A DNA stretch of 64,000 nt from Variovorax sp. J2L1-78. GTDB lineage: Bacteria; Pseudomonadota; Gammaproteobacteria; Burkholderiales; Burkholderiaceae_C. The position numbers and the translations under genes were made by a program. The DNA lies in assembly GCF_030317205.1 (NCBI RefSeq), contig NZ_JASZYB010000001.1, forward strand, positions 2,542,001-2,606,000, read 5' to 3'. The notes beneath the pieces are model-generated. The model had not been told where the DNA came from. It saw nothing but the letters and a program-made list of their open reading frames with translations, and made no database searches. Shown here piece after piece: positions 12,406 to 21,883 of this stretch (within the stretch, counting starts at the first letter, position 1; each line of letters starts with the position of its first letter).

Positions 12406-13206
12406 TCAGGACTGCGGCGAGTCGGCGCCCTCTTCCGCCGGCGCCGCACTGTGCTTCACGAAGTAGCGCGCGGCGATGATCCCCACCTCGTAGAGCAGGC
12501 ACATCGGAATGGCCAGCGCCAGTTGCGAGACCACGTCGGGCGGCGTGAGCACGGCGGCCACCACGAAGGACAGCACGATGAAGTAGCCGCGGAAGCTGCG
12601 CAGCTTCTCGATCGTGACCAGTTCGAAGCGGACCAGCAGCATCACCACGATGGGCACCTGGAAGGCGCAGCCGAAGGCGATGTAGAGCGACAGGATGGCT
12701 TCCACGTACGACGAGATGTCCGGCGTGGCATTCACGCTCGGCGGCGTGAATTTCTGGATAAAGCCGAACATCTTGTCGAGCACGAAGAACTGCACGAAGG
12801 CGATGCCGGCGTAGGCCAGCAGGCTGCCGAACAGGATCAGCGGCAGCGCGAACTTCTTTTCGTGGCTGTAGAGCCCCGGTGCCACGAACATCCAGATCTG
12901 GTACATGAGCCAGGGCAGCGCCAGCAGCACCGCCGTCATGCCCAACACCTTCAGCGGCACGAAAAAGGGCGAGAACACCCCCACCGCGATGAGCTTGGCG
13001 CCTTCGGGCATGTGGGCACGGATCGGCATCGCGATCAGGTCGATCAAGCCGGCCGGCCCGGGCCAGAAGGCCAGCAGCGCCGCCGCCACGGCCAGGCCGT
13101 AGACGCAGTAGAGCAGGCGGTCGCGCAGCTCCATCAGGTGCGCGACGAAAGGCTGCTCGGTGCCGGCCAGTTCGTCTTCTTTGTTCTTGTCGGTGGAATC
13201 GGCCAT
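12406..13206 (-). CDS. tatC: Sec-independent translocase subunit TatC
   Basis: TatC is the polytopic receptor for twin-arginine signal peptides. The ATG at 13206 (MADSTDKNKEDELAG) gives 266 aa. The cytoplasmic N-terminus carries PFVAHLMELRDRLLYC, the conserved signal-peptide contact region. Six hydrophobic segments follow, with SPFFVPLKVLGM, FVAPGLYSHEKKF and the FQVPIVVMLLVRF helix typical of TatC. It is third in tatA-tatB-tatC, 61 nt after tatB. Confidence 0.97.
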   Translation of the reverse strand: MADSTDKNKEDELAGTEQPFVAHLMELRDRLLYCVYGLAVAAALLAFWPGPAGLIDLIAMPIRAHMPEGAKLIAVGVFSPFFVPLKVLGMTAVLLALPWLMYQIWMFVAPGLYSHEKKFALPLILFGSLLAYAGIAFVQFFVLDKMFGFIQKFTPPSVNATPDISSYVEAILSLYIAFGCAFQVPIVVMLLVRFELVTIEKLRSFRGYFIVLSFVVAAVLTPPDVVSQLALAIPMCLLYEVGIIAARYFVKHSAAPAEEGADSPQS

Positions 13207-13267
13207 GGGGGACGCTGCGGGCAGGAAATCGGAGGCGCACTGCGCGCGGCCGGGTTCGGCGTGGCGG

Positions 13268-13729
13268 CTAGTTGATCTTGTGGGGACGGAAGCGGGCGAC
13301 ACGCGCCGCGCCGGAAAGCGCCTTGGTACGCACGCCGTTGCGCGACTTGTACCACTGCGGCGTGGCGCCCTGCTTCAGGCGCCAGTTCTTGCGGGGGTGT
13401 TTGTACTCGGGGTACGACGGCGCATCGGGCTCGGCCAGGGCCGACAGCGTCTGGCCGCTCTCGGAGAACTGCTTCTCGAAGTCGCTGGCGCCCGTGTGGA
13501 TGCTCTGCTCGACATCGCGTGCGGCTTCCTGCACGGTGTCCTTCATCTTGCGCAGTTCGTCCAGGTCCATCGACCGGTTGACCTCGGCCTTCACGTCGTT
13601 GACGTAGCGCTGCGCCTTGCCCAGCAGCATGCCCACCGTGCGGGCGACGCGCGGCAGCTTCTCCGGGCCGATGACGATCAGCGCCACCGCGCCGATCATC
13701 GCGAGCTTCGAAATGCCGAGATCGATCAC
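13268..13729 (-). CDS. tatB: Sec-independent translocase subunit TatB
   Basis: TatB partners TatC in recognising twin-arginine substrates. The 153-residue protein begins at a GTG (13729) with [20 protein letters not shown], one N-terminal TM, followed by the [11 protein letters not shown] hinge and a long amphipathic helix ([18 protein letters not shown]). The charged C-terminal tail is poorly conserved, as usual. It starts 10 nt after the tatA stop. No ATG is available near this N-terminus, so GTG is the likely start. Confidence 0.95.
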   Translation of the reverse strand: MIDLGISKLAMIGAVALIVIGPEKLPRVARTVGMLLGKAQRYVNDVKAEVNRSMDLDELRKMKDTVQEAARDVEQSIHTGASDFEKQFSESGQTLSALAEPDAPSYPEYKHPRKNWRLKQGATPQWYKSRNGVRTKALSGAARVARFRPHKIN

Positions 13730-13739
13730 GCGGGTCGGC

Positions 13740-13976
13740 TCAGGACTTCTGACGCGCTTCGACGTCGATGGTCGACTTGTCGGCGGCCGGCGTGCCGGTC
13801 ACGTGTTGCGTGGGCGTGGCCGGCGTGTCGGTGGTCGAGCCGTCCTTCATGCCGTCCTTGAAGCCCTTCACGGCACCGCCCAGGTCGGAGCCCATGTTGC
13901 GCAGCTTCTTGGTGCCGAAGATCATGACCACGACGAGCAGCACGATCAGCCAGTGCCAGATAGAAAAAGAACCCAT
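13740..13976 (-). CDS. tatA: Sec-independent translocase subunit TatA
   Basis: TatA multimers form the protein-conducting element of the Tat pathway. The 78-residue product has the short N-terminal TM ([17 protein letters not shown]), the hinge, the amphipathic helix [19 protein letters not shown], and a disordered polar tail. It is first in tatABC and follows hinT by 45 nt. Confidence 0.96.
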   Translation of the reverse strand: MGSFSIWHWLIVLLVVVMIFGTKKLRNMGSDLGGAVKGFKDGMKDGSTTDTPATPTQHVTGTPAADKSTIDVEARQKS

Positions 13977-14021
13977 GGATGACTCCTGAAGAATGTGAAG
14001 AATTTTAGACCGGGCCGAATA

Positions 14022-14381
14022 TCAGCCCTTGAGCCAAGGGCGGGGCCCGCCCATGACGTGAACATGGAGATGGTGCACTTCCTGGCCGCCCTCGGCGCCG
14101 GTGTTCACCACCACGCGGTAGCCGCCGTCGGGGTAGGGCCGGCAGCCGTTGTCGAGCGCGAGCTTGGGGGCCAGCGTCATGATCTTGCCCATCAGCGCCG
14201 CGTCGTCGGGCGTGAGCTGCGCCATCGAGGGAATGTGCCGCTTGGGCACCAGCATGAAATGGACTGGCGCCCACGGTGCGATGTCGTGGAAGCCGTAGAG
14301 GTCCTCGTCCTCGTAGACCTTCTTCGATGGGATCTTCCCTTCGATGATCTTGCAGAAGATGCAGTTCGGATCAGACGACAT
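14022..14381 (-). CDS. hinT: Histidine triad nucleotide-binding protein (HINT)
   Basis: HINT proteins are homodimeric purine nucleoside phosphoramidases. The 119-residue protein starts DPNCIFCKIIEGKIPS, typical of bacterial HinT, and carries the histidine triad HLHVHVMGG near residues 104-112. Its first 11 nt overlap the end of the DUF4870 gene, indicating translation coupling. It is part of the his-to-tat co-directional block. Confidence 0.95.
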   Translation of the reverse strand: MSSDPNCIFCKIIEGKIPSKKVYEDEDLYGFHDIAPWAPVHFMLVPKRHIPSMAQLTPDDAALMGKIMTLAPKLALDNGCRPYPDGGYRVVVNTGAEGGQEVHHLHVHVMGGPRPWLKG

Positions 14382-14760
14382 CGGCAGGCTCCATCGGACG
14401 GCCGGCGTTCATGCGCACCATGCCCTTGACGATGCGGTAGAGGAACCACAGCGAGATCAGCCCCCAGGCGATCCAGCCGGGCACGAGGAACAGCAGCCAC
14501 AGCCACGAGGTCAGCACGTACAGGATGCCCGCCCAGAGCACCGAACGGATGCGCCAGCTGAAATGCGACTTCTGCCAGGTGCCACGGGCGTCGTCGCGCT
14601 TGACGAGGTCGATCACCAGCGCGATGAGCAGCAGCACGACCGAGGCCTGCGCGCCCGGCAGCACGGCGCCGACCGCGACGATCAGGTGCAGGATGTAGCT
14701 GACCCAGCCCCAGGTCCGGAGCGACTCGTCGGGTTCGACGGTCACGATGTCGTTGGCCAT
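14371..14760 (-). CDS. DUF4870-like small membrane protein
   Basis: This 129-residue inner-membrane protein has about three hydrophobic segments (WVSYILHLIVAVGAVLPG, ASVVLLLIALVIDLV, and a long C-terminal hydrophobic hairpin ending WFLYRIVKGMVRMNAGRPM). The pattern matches the DUF4870 family, of unknown function. A charged loop KRDDARGTWQKSHFSWRIR lies in the middle. It sits between hisE (9 nt) and hinT (11-nt overlap), and this position is common in beta-proteobacteria. No function can be assigned. Confidence 0.8.
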   Translation of the reverse strand: MANDIVTVEPDESLRTWGWVSYILHLIVAVGAVLPGAQASVVLLLIALVIDLVKRDDARGTWQKSHFSWRIRSVLWAGILYVLTSWLWLLFLVPGWIAWGLISLWFLYRIVKGMVRMNAGRPMEPADVV

Positions 14761-14769
14761 GGCGTCCTT

Positions 14770-15144
14770 TCAGTCGTTGGAGGCGTCGCGGGCCTGCGCC
14801 TTGCGCAGCGCCTTTTCCTCGATGCCGCTGGTGCCGGCGCGGCGCTCCAGTTCGTCGATGACCTCGCGCGGCGTGAGGCCGTAGTGTGCAAGCGCCACCA
14901 TGCTGTGGAACCACAGGTCGGCCACTTCGTTCACTATTTTCTGGCGGTCGCCGCCGTGGTCGGCGTCCTTCGCCGCCATCACGACCTCGGTCGCCTCCTC
15001 GCCGATCTTCTTGAGGAACGCATCGGGGCCCTTGTGCAGCAGGCGCGCGACGTAGCTTTTCTCGGGGTCGCCGCCGCGCGCAGGCAGTCGGCTTTCGATC
15101 GTGGCGGCAAGGCGGGCAAGCGCGTCGGTGGTCATCGTTTCCAT
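14770..15144 (-). CDS. hisE: Phosphoribosyl-ATP pyrophosphatase
   Basis: HisE hydrolyses PR-ATP to PR-AMP, step 2 of histidine synthesis. The 124-residue all-helical MazG-like protein has [13 protein letters not shown] and [14 protein letters not shown] metal-binding motifs. The ATG at 15144 shares one base with the hisI stop (TAATG), so translation is probably coupled; a second ATG at 15135 is possible. hisE and hisI are separate genes here, not the fused HisIE of enterics. Confidence 0.95.
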   Translation of the reverse strand: METMTTDALARLAATIESRLPARGGDPEKSYVARLLHKGPDAFLKKIGEEATEVVMAAKDADHGGDRQKIVNEVADLWFHSMVALAHYGLTPREVIDELERRAGTSGIEEKALRKAQARDASND

Positions 15145-15533
15145 TATTTGTAGATCGTCTCCGGGTCCTTCAAGACCGGCTCGACCGCGTTCCATCGGCC
15201 ATTCTCGTATTTGCTGAAGAAACAGCTGTGACGGCCGGTGTGGCAGGCGATGCCCGGCTCGTGGCCGAGCTGCGTCACCTTCAGCAGCACGACATCGTTG
15301 TCGCAGTCCAGGCGGATTTCGTGCACCGTCTGCACGTGGCCCGATTCCTCGCCCTTGAACCACAGCTTGTTGCGCGAGCGGCTGAAATACACGGCGCGGC
15401 CGAGCTCGGCGGTCTTCGCCAGGGCCTCGCGGTTCATCCAGGCGAACATCAGCACGTCGTTGCTGCCCTGCTCCTGCGCGATGACCGGCACCAGGCCGTT
15501 CGCGTCCCATTTCACTTCGTTGAGCCAATCCAT
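15144..15533 (-). CDS. hisI: Phosphoribosyl-AMP cyclohydrolase
   Basis: HisI opens the adenine ring of PR-AMP, step 3 of histidine synthesis. The 129-residue protein has MNREAL, the [17 protein letters not shown] substrate segment, LDCDND for Mg/Zn binding, and the C-terminal zinc motif CHTGRHSC. It starts 45 nt after hisF and overlaps hisE by one base. Confidence 0.96.
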   Translation of the reverse strand: MDWLNEVKWDANGLVPVIAQEQGSNDVLMFAWMNREALAKTAELGRAVYFSRSRNKLWFKGEESGHVQTVHEIRLDCDNDVVLLKVTQLGHEPGIACHTGRHSCFFSKYENGRWNAVEPVLKDPETIYK

Positions 15534-15578
15534 GTGTGGGATTGTCGCAAACAGCCAGTACTTACAAATTCGACGGGC

Positions 15579-16358
15579 TCAAAGGCGCACCGGGATACCG
15601 CGCGCAGCCATCTGCGCCTTCGCCTCGCCCACGGTGAATTCGCCGTAGTGAAAGATGCTGGCAGCCAGCACCGCATCGGCGCCACCGAGCTGGATGCCGT
15701 CGGACAGGTGGTCGAGCGCACCGACGCCGCCCGAGGCGATCACCGGCACGCTGACCGCGTCGCTCACGGCGCGGGTCAGCGCCAGGTCGAAGCCGCTCTT
15801 GGTGCCGTCGCGGTCCATGCTGGTCAGCAGGATCTCGCCGGCGCCGCGGCGCGCCATCTCGGTGGCCCACTGCACCGCGTCGAGCCCGGTGTTCTTGCGG
15901 CCGCCGTGGCTGTACACGTCCCAGCCCGGGCCGCGCGTGGCGGCGTCTTCGGGCGTGCGGCGCTTGGCGTCGATCGCCACCACGATGCACTGCGCGCCGT
16001 ATTTCTGCGAGGCGTCCTGGATCACCTGCGGGTTGGCGATGGCGGCCGAATTGAAGCTGGTCTTGTCGGCACCCGCATTCAGCAGCCGGCGCACGTCGTC
16101 CACCGTGCGCACGCCGCCGCCCACGGTCAGCGGGATGAAGACCTGCGACGCCACCGCTTCGATGATCGGCAGGATCAGGTCGCGGCCGTCGCTGGTGGCG
16201 GTGATGTCGAGAAAGGTCAGTTCGTCGGCGCCCTGCGCGTTGTAGCGCGCGGCGATCTCGACCGGATCGCCCGCGTCTCGCAGTTCGACGAAGTTGACGC
16301 CCTTCACGACGCGGCCGCCGGTCACGTCGAGGCAGGGAATGATGCGTTTGGCCAGCAT
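15579..16358 (-). CDS. hisF: Imidazole glycerol phosphate synthase, cyclase subunit
   Basis: HisF is the cyclase half of IGP synthase, using ammonia delivered by HisH to form IGP and AICAR. The 259-residue TIM barrel starts [12 protein letters not shown] with catalytic D11 and has the second Asp in VVAIDAKRR near residue 130. Phosphate-binding motifs include [12 protein letters not shown] and [11 protein letters not shown]. It is separated from hisA by the mutarotase gene and an opposed TRAP gene, which is unusual for this operon. Confidence 0.97.
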   Translation of the reverse strand: MLAKRIIPCLDVTGGRVVKGVNFVELRDAGDPVEIAARYNAQGADELTFLDITATSDGRDLILPIIEAVASQVFIPLTVGGGVRTVDDVRRLLNAGADKTSFNSAAIANPQVIQDASQKYGAQCIVVAIDAKRRTPEDAATRGPGWDVYSHGGRKNTGLDAVQWATEMARRGAGEILLTSMDRDGTKSGFDLALTRAVSDAVSVPVIASGGVGALDHLSDGIQLGGADAVLAASIFHYGEFTVGEAKAQMAARGIPVRL

Positions 16359-16385
16359 GAATCGGTTTTCTGAAGAAGAGAAGAA

Positions 16386-17225
16386 TCAGCGCACGCTGAG
16401 TTGTTGCCAGCCCTGCCAGGCGGCGCCCGGCTGGAGCAGCACGGCCTCGTCGATGCGCGCCGCCTCGACGCACAGCATGTGGCGCCACCCGTCGTCCGGC
16501 AGGTCGGACAGCTTGGCCGCCAAGGCAGGGCCCGGGTTCCACACCACCGTTTCGGTGCAACTCGCGCTCTGCGCGATTTCGACCGTGCCGCGCGGCTGGA
16601 CGAGACGAAGCGGCGCCGCAGGCGCGGCATAGACGCTGTCGAATTCCTCACCGAAGCGCAGCGCTTCGGCGGCTTCAGGATGGCGCACGTCGCGCACCGC
16701 ATCCCAGCGGGCGGCACCCTGCAGGCCTTCCAGGCGCGCCTCGGCGATCTCGTCGACCCGCAGGTAGGTGTGCAGCGCGGTGGTGAAGGACCACGGGTCG
16801 GCGCCGGTGTTCACCACGTCGAGTGCGGTGCGGAGGCCCTGTGGCGTGAGCGTGACCGTCAAGGTGGCACGAAAGCCGTGCGGCCAGAGCGCACGGGTCG
16901 CGTCGCTGTCCGCGAGCACCAGGCGCACGGCGCCCGACGCGACCACATCTTGCGGCTCGACCCGCCACGGCATGTTCCGCGCGAAGCCATGCTTGGCCAG
17001 CGGGCCGCGCTGGTTGAACTGCGGCCAGCACACCGGCACGCCACCGCGGAGGGCGGCCCGGCCGTCGAAGACGGCGTCCGGACTGAGGTAGAGGCGTTCC
17101 ACGCCGTCGGCCGTGGTCCAGCCGAGTACATGGGCACCGTGCAACGCGATGGTGCAGGTGCTGCCCTCGGAGAGGGTCAGGCGCACCGCGGGCTGGCCGC
17201 GGACGTCGAGGGTTTGCAAGGGCAT
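16386..17225 (-). CDS. D-hexose-6-phosphate mutarotase (YeaD-like)
   Basis: This aldose-1-epimerase-superfamily protein of 279 aa resembles YeaD, which interconverts anomers of hexose 6-phosphates. Family motifs are ALHGAHVLGW near residue 29, LRGGVPVCWPQFN, HGFARNMPW with a conserved His, HTYLRVDEI, and VVWNPGPA. It is 27 nt upstream of hisF on the same strand and divergent from the TRAP solute-binding gene. It has no known role in histidine synthesis. The two genes together form an insertion between hisA and hisF. Confidence 0.88.
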   Translation of the reverse strand: MPLQTLDVRGQPAVRLTLSEGSTCTIALHGAHVLGWTTADGVERLYLSPDAVFDGRAALRGGVPVCWPQFNQRGPLAKHGFARNMPWRVEPQDVVASGAVRLVLADSDATRALWPHGFRATLTVTLTPQGLRTALDVVNTGADPWSFTTALHTYLRVDEIAEARLEGLQGAARWDAVRDVRHPEAAEALRFGEEFDSVYAAPAAPLRLVQPRGTVEIAQSASCTETVVWNPGPALAAKLSDLPDDGWRHMLCVEAARIDEAVLLQPGAAWQGWQQLSVR

Positions 17226-17316
17226 GGCGCGATTCTAGATTTAGCCCGGTCATCGCACGGCCTGGTGCACCGGCGGTCTGCAACTTGCAAGGGCCTCGCA
17301 CCACCAAGGAACCACC

Positions 17317-18318
17317 ATGTCGCGCCCGCCCTTGCTCCGTCTTTCCGGCCTGATCGCCCCCCTCTTCGCTCTTTTCGTTGCCGGCACGGCCGCCGCCCAG
17401 CCGGCCGTCACGCTGAAGATCACGACCGAATACCCCGCCACGTCGATGCCGGGGCTCGGCGTCTCGACCTTCGCCGAGAAGGTCGCGCAAAAGACCGGCA
17501 GGCGCGTGGTCTTCGAACCCAGCTTTGATGCCTCGGCGGGCTTCAAGTCCGGCGACATGGTCGACGCCGTCCAGGCTCGGAAGATCGACGCGGCCGACGC
17601 GTTTGCGGGCGGCGTGGCCAACAAGTACCCGCTGTTCGCCGTGTCGTCGCTCCCCTTCCTGGCCGACTCGCTGCCGCGGGCCGAGGCGCTGCTCAAGGCC
17701 GCGCGCCCGGCCTACGATCGCTTCCTGCAGGCGCACGGCCAGAAGCTGCTCTACACGACGCCCTGGCCGGCCTCGGGCATCTGGTCGAAGAAGCCGGTCG
17801 GATCGCTCGATGGGCTGAGGGCGCTGCGCATCCGCACCTACGACGACATCTCGCAGTCGACGATGACGGCCGCCGGCGCGCAGGCCTTCAACATCTCGTT
17901 CGCCGATGCCATGCCGCGCATCGCCGCGGGCGATGTCGATGCCGTGCTGTCGTCCGGCGACGGCGGCGCGGGCCGCAAGCTCTGGCAGTACCTGCCGGCT
18001 TTCGCGGAGATCAACTACGCCATGCCGATCTCGATCGCGACGATCAATCTGGCCGCGTACGAGGGCCTCGATGCCGCCGGGAAAGCGGCCGTCGACGAGG
18101 CCGCCGCGGAGACCGAAGCGGTGCAATGGCAACGCATCCGCAGCCGGCTCGACGAGAACTACAAGACCATGCGCAGCAACGGCGTCACGATCGACACGCG
18201 GGTCGCGCCCGACGTGATGCGCGGGCTGAAGGCGGCCTCGGCCGGCGCGGTGACGCAGTGGCAGGCGAAGGTGGGCGCGGACGCCGACGAGATCCTGAAA
18301 CGACTGGACGGCCGGTAG
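17317..18318 (+). CDS. TRAP transporter solute-binding protein (DctP family), orphan
   Basis: The 333-residue periplasmic protein resembles DctP-type solute receptors of TRAP transporters. It has a Sec signal peptide (about residues 1-27, ending GTAAAQ), then VTLKITTEYPATSMPGLGV, the GLRALRIRTYDDISQ segment carrying the conserved carboxylate-binding Arg, and SFADAMPRIAAGDVDAVLSS. AAGG-type Shine-Dalgarno bases precede the ATG at 17317. No DctQ or DctM membrane subunit is in the window. The gene is the only plus-strand gene inside the his block, convergent with hisA (12 nt). Ligand unknown. Confidence 0.85.
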   Translation: MSRPPLLRLSGLIAPLFALFVAGTAAAQPAVTLKITTEYPATSMPGLGVSTFAEKVAQKTGRRVVFEPSFDASAGFKSGDMVDAVQARKIDAADAFAGGVANKYPLFAVSSLPFLADSLPRAEALLKAARPAYDRFLQAHGQKLLYTTPWPASGIWSKKPVGSLDGLRALRIRTYDDISQSTMTAAGAQAFNISFADAMPRIAAGDVDAVLSSGDGGAGRKLWQYLPAFAEINYAMPISIATINLAAYEGLDAAGKAAVDEAAAETEAVQWQRIRSRLDENYKTMRSNGVTIDTRVAPDVMRGLKAASAGAVTQWQAKVGADADEILKRLDGR

Positions 18319-18330
18319 CCGCCGCGTGCC

Positions 18331-19074
18331 TCAGCCCGGTGCGAGTTCGTCGGCGCGGGCCTGCGCCGCGGCGAAGTCGAGGTCGCCCGAGTAGATGGCG
18401 CGGCCGCAGATCACGCCTTCGACGCCTTCGGGCTCGACCGCGCAAAGCTGATCGATGTCGGCCATGTTCGACAGGCCGCCCGAGGCGATGACCGGAATGG
18501 TCAGCGCCTGCGCCAGCTTCACCGTGGCATCGATGTTGATGCCCGACAGCATGCCGTCGCGGCCGATGTCGGTGTAGATGATCGACTCGACGCCGTAGTC
18601 CTCGAACTTCTTGCCCAGGTCGGCGACCTCGTGGCCGGTGAGCTTGCTCCAGCCGTCGGTGGCAACCTTGCCGTCCTTGGCATCGAGGCCGACGATGATG
18701 TGGCCGCCGAAGGCGACGCAGGCGTCCTTCAGGAAGCCCGGGTTCTTCACCGCGGCGGTGCCGATGATCACGTAGCGCAGGCCGTCGTCGATGTAGCGCT
18801 CGATGGTGTCGAGGTCACGGATGCCGCCGCCCAGCTGCACCGGAATCTCCTCGCCCACCTCGCGCAGGATCGCCTTGATCGCGGCGTGGTTCTGCGGCTT
18901 GCCGGCGAACGCGCCGTTCAGGTCGACCAGATGCAGCCGACGGGCGCCCGCCTCGACCCACTTGCGCGCCATGGCGGCCGGGTCCTCGCTGAAGATGGTC
19001 GATTGGTCCATGTCGCCTTGTTTGAGGCGAACGCAGTGGCCGTCTTTGAGGTCAATGGCGGGAATCAGCAGCAT
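18331..19074 (-). CDS. hisA: ProFAR isomerase
   Basis: HisA isomerises ProFAR to PRFAR, step 4 of histidine synthesis. The 247-residue TIM barrel starts [20 protein letters not shown] with catalytic D8. It has [16 protein letters not shown] and the second catalytic Asp in [12 protein letters not shown], plus [12 protein letters not shown] near the C-terminus. It is 20 nt after hisH and converges on the TRAP gene. Confidence 0.97.
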   Translation of the reverse strand: MLLIPAIDLKDGHCVRLKQGDMDQSTIFSEDPAAMARKWVEAGARRLHLVDLNGAFAGKPQNHAAIKAILREVGEEIPVQLGGGIRDLDTIERYIDDGLRYVIIGTAAVKNPGFLKDACVAFGGHIIVGLDAKDGKVATDGWSKLTGHEVADLGKKFEDYGVESIIYTDIGRDGMLSGINIDATVKLAQALTIPVIASGGLSNMADIDQLCAVEPEGVEGVICGRAIYSGDLDFAAAQARADELAPG

Positions 19075-19094
19075 GGCAGGGCGAGCCGGAAGGC

Positions 19095-19751
19095 TCAGGG
19101 GTTCCAGTGGAGGAAGTTGCGGTAGAGCTGCAGACCGTGGTCCGCACTCTTTTCGGGGTGAAACTGGGTGGCGAAAATATTATCGCGCGCAATGGCGGCC
19201 GTAAACGGCGCGCCGTAGTCGGCTTCGCCGACGCTGTGCTTCGGATCGGCCGGCCGGGCGAAGAAGCTGTGCACGAAATAGAAGTACGCCTCGTCCGGCA
19301 CGCTGGCCCACACCGGGTGGGGCTGCGCCTGGCGCACCTGGTTCCAGCCCATCTGCGGCACCTTGTAGCGGCTGCCGTCGGGCTGGGTGCGGCCGGCCAG
19401 GTCGAACTTGATGACCGCGCCGGGAATGAGGCCGAGGCCGTTCGTCGGCCCTTCTTCGCTGGTCGACAGCAGCATCTGCATGCCCACGCAGACGCCGAAC
19501 AGCGGTTTGCTGGCCGCTGCTTCGAGCACCGAGGCCTGCAGCCCCGAATCGCGCAGTTCGCGCATGCAGTCGGGCATGGCACCCTGCCCCGGCAGCACCA
19601 CGCGGGTGGCCTTGCGCACCACCTCGGGGTCGGAGGTGACGAAGACTTCCACGCCGACCTGGTCGGCGGCGTGCTGGACGGCCTGCGACACGGAGCGCAG
19701 GTTGCCCATGCCGTAGTCGACGACGGCGACGGTGTTGGCGGCGGTGGTCAT
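19095..19751 (-). CDS. hisH: Imidazole glycerol phosphate synthase, glutaminase subunit
   Basis: HisH is a class I glutamine amidotransferase that feeds ammonia to HisF. The ATG at 19751 ([17 protein letters not shown]) gives 218 aa. The nucleophile is C88 in FGVCVGMQ, with H198 and E200 in QFHPEKS, and the oxyanion region is LPGQGAMPD. It lies 46 nt after hisB. Confidence 0.97.
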   Translation of the reverse strand: MTTAANTVAVVDYGMGNLRSVSQAVQHAADQVGVEVFVTSDPEVVRKATRVVLPGQGAMPDCMRELRDSGLQASVLEAAASKPLFGVCVGMQMLLSTSEEGPTNGLGLIPGAVIKFDLAGRTQPDGSRYKVPQMGWNQVRQAQPHPVWASVPDEAYFYFVHSFFARPADPKHSVGEADYGAPFTAAIARDNIFATQFHPEKSADHGLQLYRNFLHWNP

Positions 19752-19797
19752 GTGGATGCATCGGCGCGGGCCGTCGGGCCCGCGCGGTCGGAAAAGC

Positions 19798-20427
19798 TTA
19801 CAGCGAGCCCTTGGTCGAGGGGATGACACCGGCCGAGCGCGGATCCAGCTCCAGCGCGCCGCGCAGCGCGCGGGCGAAGGCCTTGAACACGGTCTCGCAC
19901 TGGTGGTGCGCGTTGACGCCCTTGAGGTTGTCGATGTGCAGCGTCACGCCCGCGTGGTTCACGAAGCCCTGGAAGAATTCGTAGGTCAGCTGGCTGTCGA
20001 AGCCGCCGATCATGCCGCTGGTGAAGGGCACGTGCATCACCAGCCCGGGGCGGCCGGAAAAGTCGATGACGACGCGGCTGAGCGCCTCGTCGAGCGGCAC
20101 GTAGGCATGGCCGTAGCGGCGGATGCCCTTCTTGTCGCCGACGGCCTTCGCGACCGCCTGGCCGAGCGTGATGCCGACGTCTTCCACCGTGTGGTGGCCG
20201 TCGATGTGCAGGTCGCCCTGGCAGTCGATGTCGAGGTCGATCAGCCCGTGGCGGGCGATCTGGTCGAGCATGTGGTCGAAGAAGCCGATGCCGGTCGACA
20301 GCTTCGCGCGACCGCTGCCGTCGAGGTTCACCGACACGGTGATCTTCGTTTCGGCGGTGTTGCGCGTGACGGAGGCAGTGCGGTCGCCGGTGGCGACGAC
20401 GGCCTCGGGTGCCGTGGGGGTGTTCAT
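19798..20427 (-). CDS. hisB: Imidazoleglycerol-phosphate dehydratase
   Basis: HisB dehydrates IGP to imidazole acetol phosphate. The 209-residue protein is the monofunctional IGPD form without the histidinol-phosphatase domain of enterics. Metal-binding repeats are seen in [24 protein letters not shown], DGHxH-type HVPFTSG, and [16 protein letters not shown]. The start overlaps the hisC stop by 4 nt (ATGA). Confidence 0.97.
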   Translation of the reverse strand: MNTPTAPEAVVATGDRTASVTRNTAETKITVSVNLDGSGRAKLSTGIGFFDHMLDQIARHGLIDLDIDCQGDLHIDGHHTVEDVGITLGQAVAKAVGDKKGIRRYGHAYVPLDEALSRVVIDFSGRPGLVMHVPFTSGMIGGFDSQLTYEFFQGFVNHAGVTLHIDNLKGVNAHHQCETVFKAFARALRGALELDPRSAGVIPSTKGSL

Positions 20428-21512
20428 AAGGAGGATTCGAGCGCCGCGAGCATCCGCGCGTTGTCGTCGGCGGTCCCGACGGTCAGGCGCAGGCAGTTCG
20501 CCAGCAAGGGGTGCATTTTAGAAACGTTCTTGACCAGAACCCCGCGTGCCTTCATGCCCTCGAAGGTTTTTGTCGCGTCGGCCACCCGCACGAGCACCAT
20601 GTTGGCCTCGCTGGGCCACTGCTTCAGGCCCGGCAGTGCCGCCAGCCCGGCGACCAGGTGCGCGCGCTGGGCGCGCAGGTCGGCCGCCTGATCCGCGAAC
20701 ACGTCGGCGTGTTCCAGGGCGAAGAGCGCGCATTCGCAGTTGAGCACGCTGATGTTGTAGGGCGGGCGCACCTTGTCGATCTCGCCGATCAGGGCCTGCG
20801 GCCCCATCAGGTAACCCAGGCGGATGCCGGCCAGGCCGAACTTGCTCAGCGTGCGCATCAAGAGCACGTGGCCGTGGCGCGCCACGCGGTCGATGTAGCT
20901 GCGGGCGGCGAAGGGCTGGTAGGCCTCGTCGATGACGACCAGGCCCCCCTGGGCGCCTTGCGCTTGGACGATCTGCTCGATGGTCGCGTCGTCCCACAGG
21001 TTGGCGGTCGGGTTGTTCGGGTAGGCGAGGTACACGATGGCCGGCTTCTCGGCGGCGATCGCGGCCAGCATGGCCGGCCCGTCGAGCTCGAAATCGGCCG
21101 TGAGCGGCACGCCGACGAACTTCACGCCCTGCAACTGCGCGCTGATGGCGTACATCACGAAGCCTGGCACCGGCGCCAGGATGCTCGCGCCCGGCAGGTC
21201 GCAGGCCATGGTGACCAGCGAGATCAGCTCGTCGGAGCCGTTGCCCAGCATCAGCGAGAAGCCGGCGGGCATCCGGGCGTAGTCGGCGAGTGCGCGCTTG
21301 AGGTCGTCGCCACGTGCCCCGGGGTAGCGGTTGAGCGCCAGGGCGCCCAGGCGCGCGCCGAGTTCGGCCTGCAACACCGGCGGCAGGCCGTGCGGGTTCT
21401 CCATGGCGTCGAGCTTGAGGAGTCCGGTCGCGTCCTGCACCGCATAGGCGTGCATGGATTGGACATCGGCGCGAATGCGCTGGAGGGCGGCAGAGGTGGT
21501 CGAAGCGGTCAT
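20424..21512 (-). CDS. hisC: Histidinol-phosphate aminotransferase
   Basis: HisC transaminates imidazole acetol phosphate with glutamate. The 362-residue fold-type I PLP enzyme has [11 protein letters not shown] at the N-terminus, [27 protein letters not shown], and the Schiff-base lysine K224 in [14 protein letters not shown]. It overlaps hisB by 4 nt and is 6 nt after the small secreted-protein gene. Confidence 0.97.
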   Translation of the reverse strand: MTASTTSAALQRIRADVQSMHAYAVQDATGLLKLDAMENPHGLPPVLQAELGARLGALALNRYPGARGDDLKRALADYARMPAGFSLMLGNGSDELISLVTMACDLPGASILAPVPGFVMYAISAQLQGVKFVGVPLTADFELDGPAMLAAIAAEKPAIVYLAYPNNPTANLWDDATIEQIVQAQGAQGGLVVIDEAYQPFAARSYIDRVARHGHVLLMRTLSKFGLAGIRLGYLMGPQALIGEIDKVRPPYNISVLNCECALFALEHADVFADQAADLRAQRAHLVAGLAALPGLKQWPSEANMVLVRVADATKTFEGMKARGVLVKNVSKMHPLLANCLRLTVGTADDNARMLAALESSL

Positions 21513-21518
21513 GGGGTC

Positions 21519-21872
21519 TCAGTGGGTGCAGCGGTAGCTGCTGCGCAGCGCCGACGACAGCACGAGCTGCACCGGCATGTCGGCCTCGTAGCTGTCGGCG
21601 TTGCGCGCGAGTTCGGACTGGTAGAGCGATCGGGCCATCGCCGGCTCCAGCTTGCGGCCTTCGATGCAGAAGGCGGGCTTCTGGCCGGCGCGCTGGGCGG
21701 CGTCACTCGCCTCGCGCAAACCTTCCATCACGCCGACCAGGTAGTAATTGGCGTACAGCTTGCCGTCCTTCTCGTTGGCCTCGAGCGTGCGCAGTTCGCG
21801 GATGCTCATGGCGTGGGCACCGCTGCCCAGGGCGAGAAGCGCCAGCAGGACGGTGCGTGCCACAACGGCCAT
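21519..21872 (-). CDS. Small secreted protein, Rap1a/Tai-like, unknown function
   Basis: The ATG at 21872 gives 117 aa with a Sec signal peptide (MAVVARTVLLALLALGSGAHA). The mature part has NYYLVGVMEGLREASDAA, a Cys in AFCIEGRKL and a second Cys in SYRCTH at the very C-terminus. The order 'YxxGxxEGL ... FCxxG ... helix ... C' resembles the Rap1a/Tai family, small periplasmic proteins that include type VI immunity proteins but many of unknown role. It sits between hisD (11 nt) and hisC (6 nt), so it is surely cotranscribed. No effector gene is nearby, and immunity is not claimed. Family match is tentative. Confidence 0.75.
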   Translation of the reverse strand: MAVVARTVLLALLALGSGAHAMSIRELRTLEANEKDGKLYANYYLVGVMEGLREASDAAQRAGQKPAFCIEGRKLEPAMARSLYQSELARNADSYEADMPVQLVLSSALRSSYRCTH

Positions 21873-21883
21873 CGGCAGGGGTC

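Noticed and set aside
21519..21872. A type VI immunity protein with cognate effector
   Set aside because: Only a loose Rap1a/Tai resemblance is seen, and no effector, VgrG, Hcp or T6SS gene is in the window.
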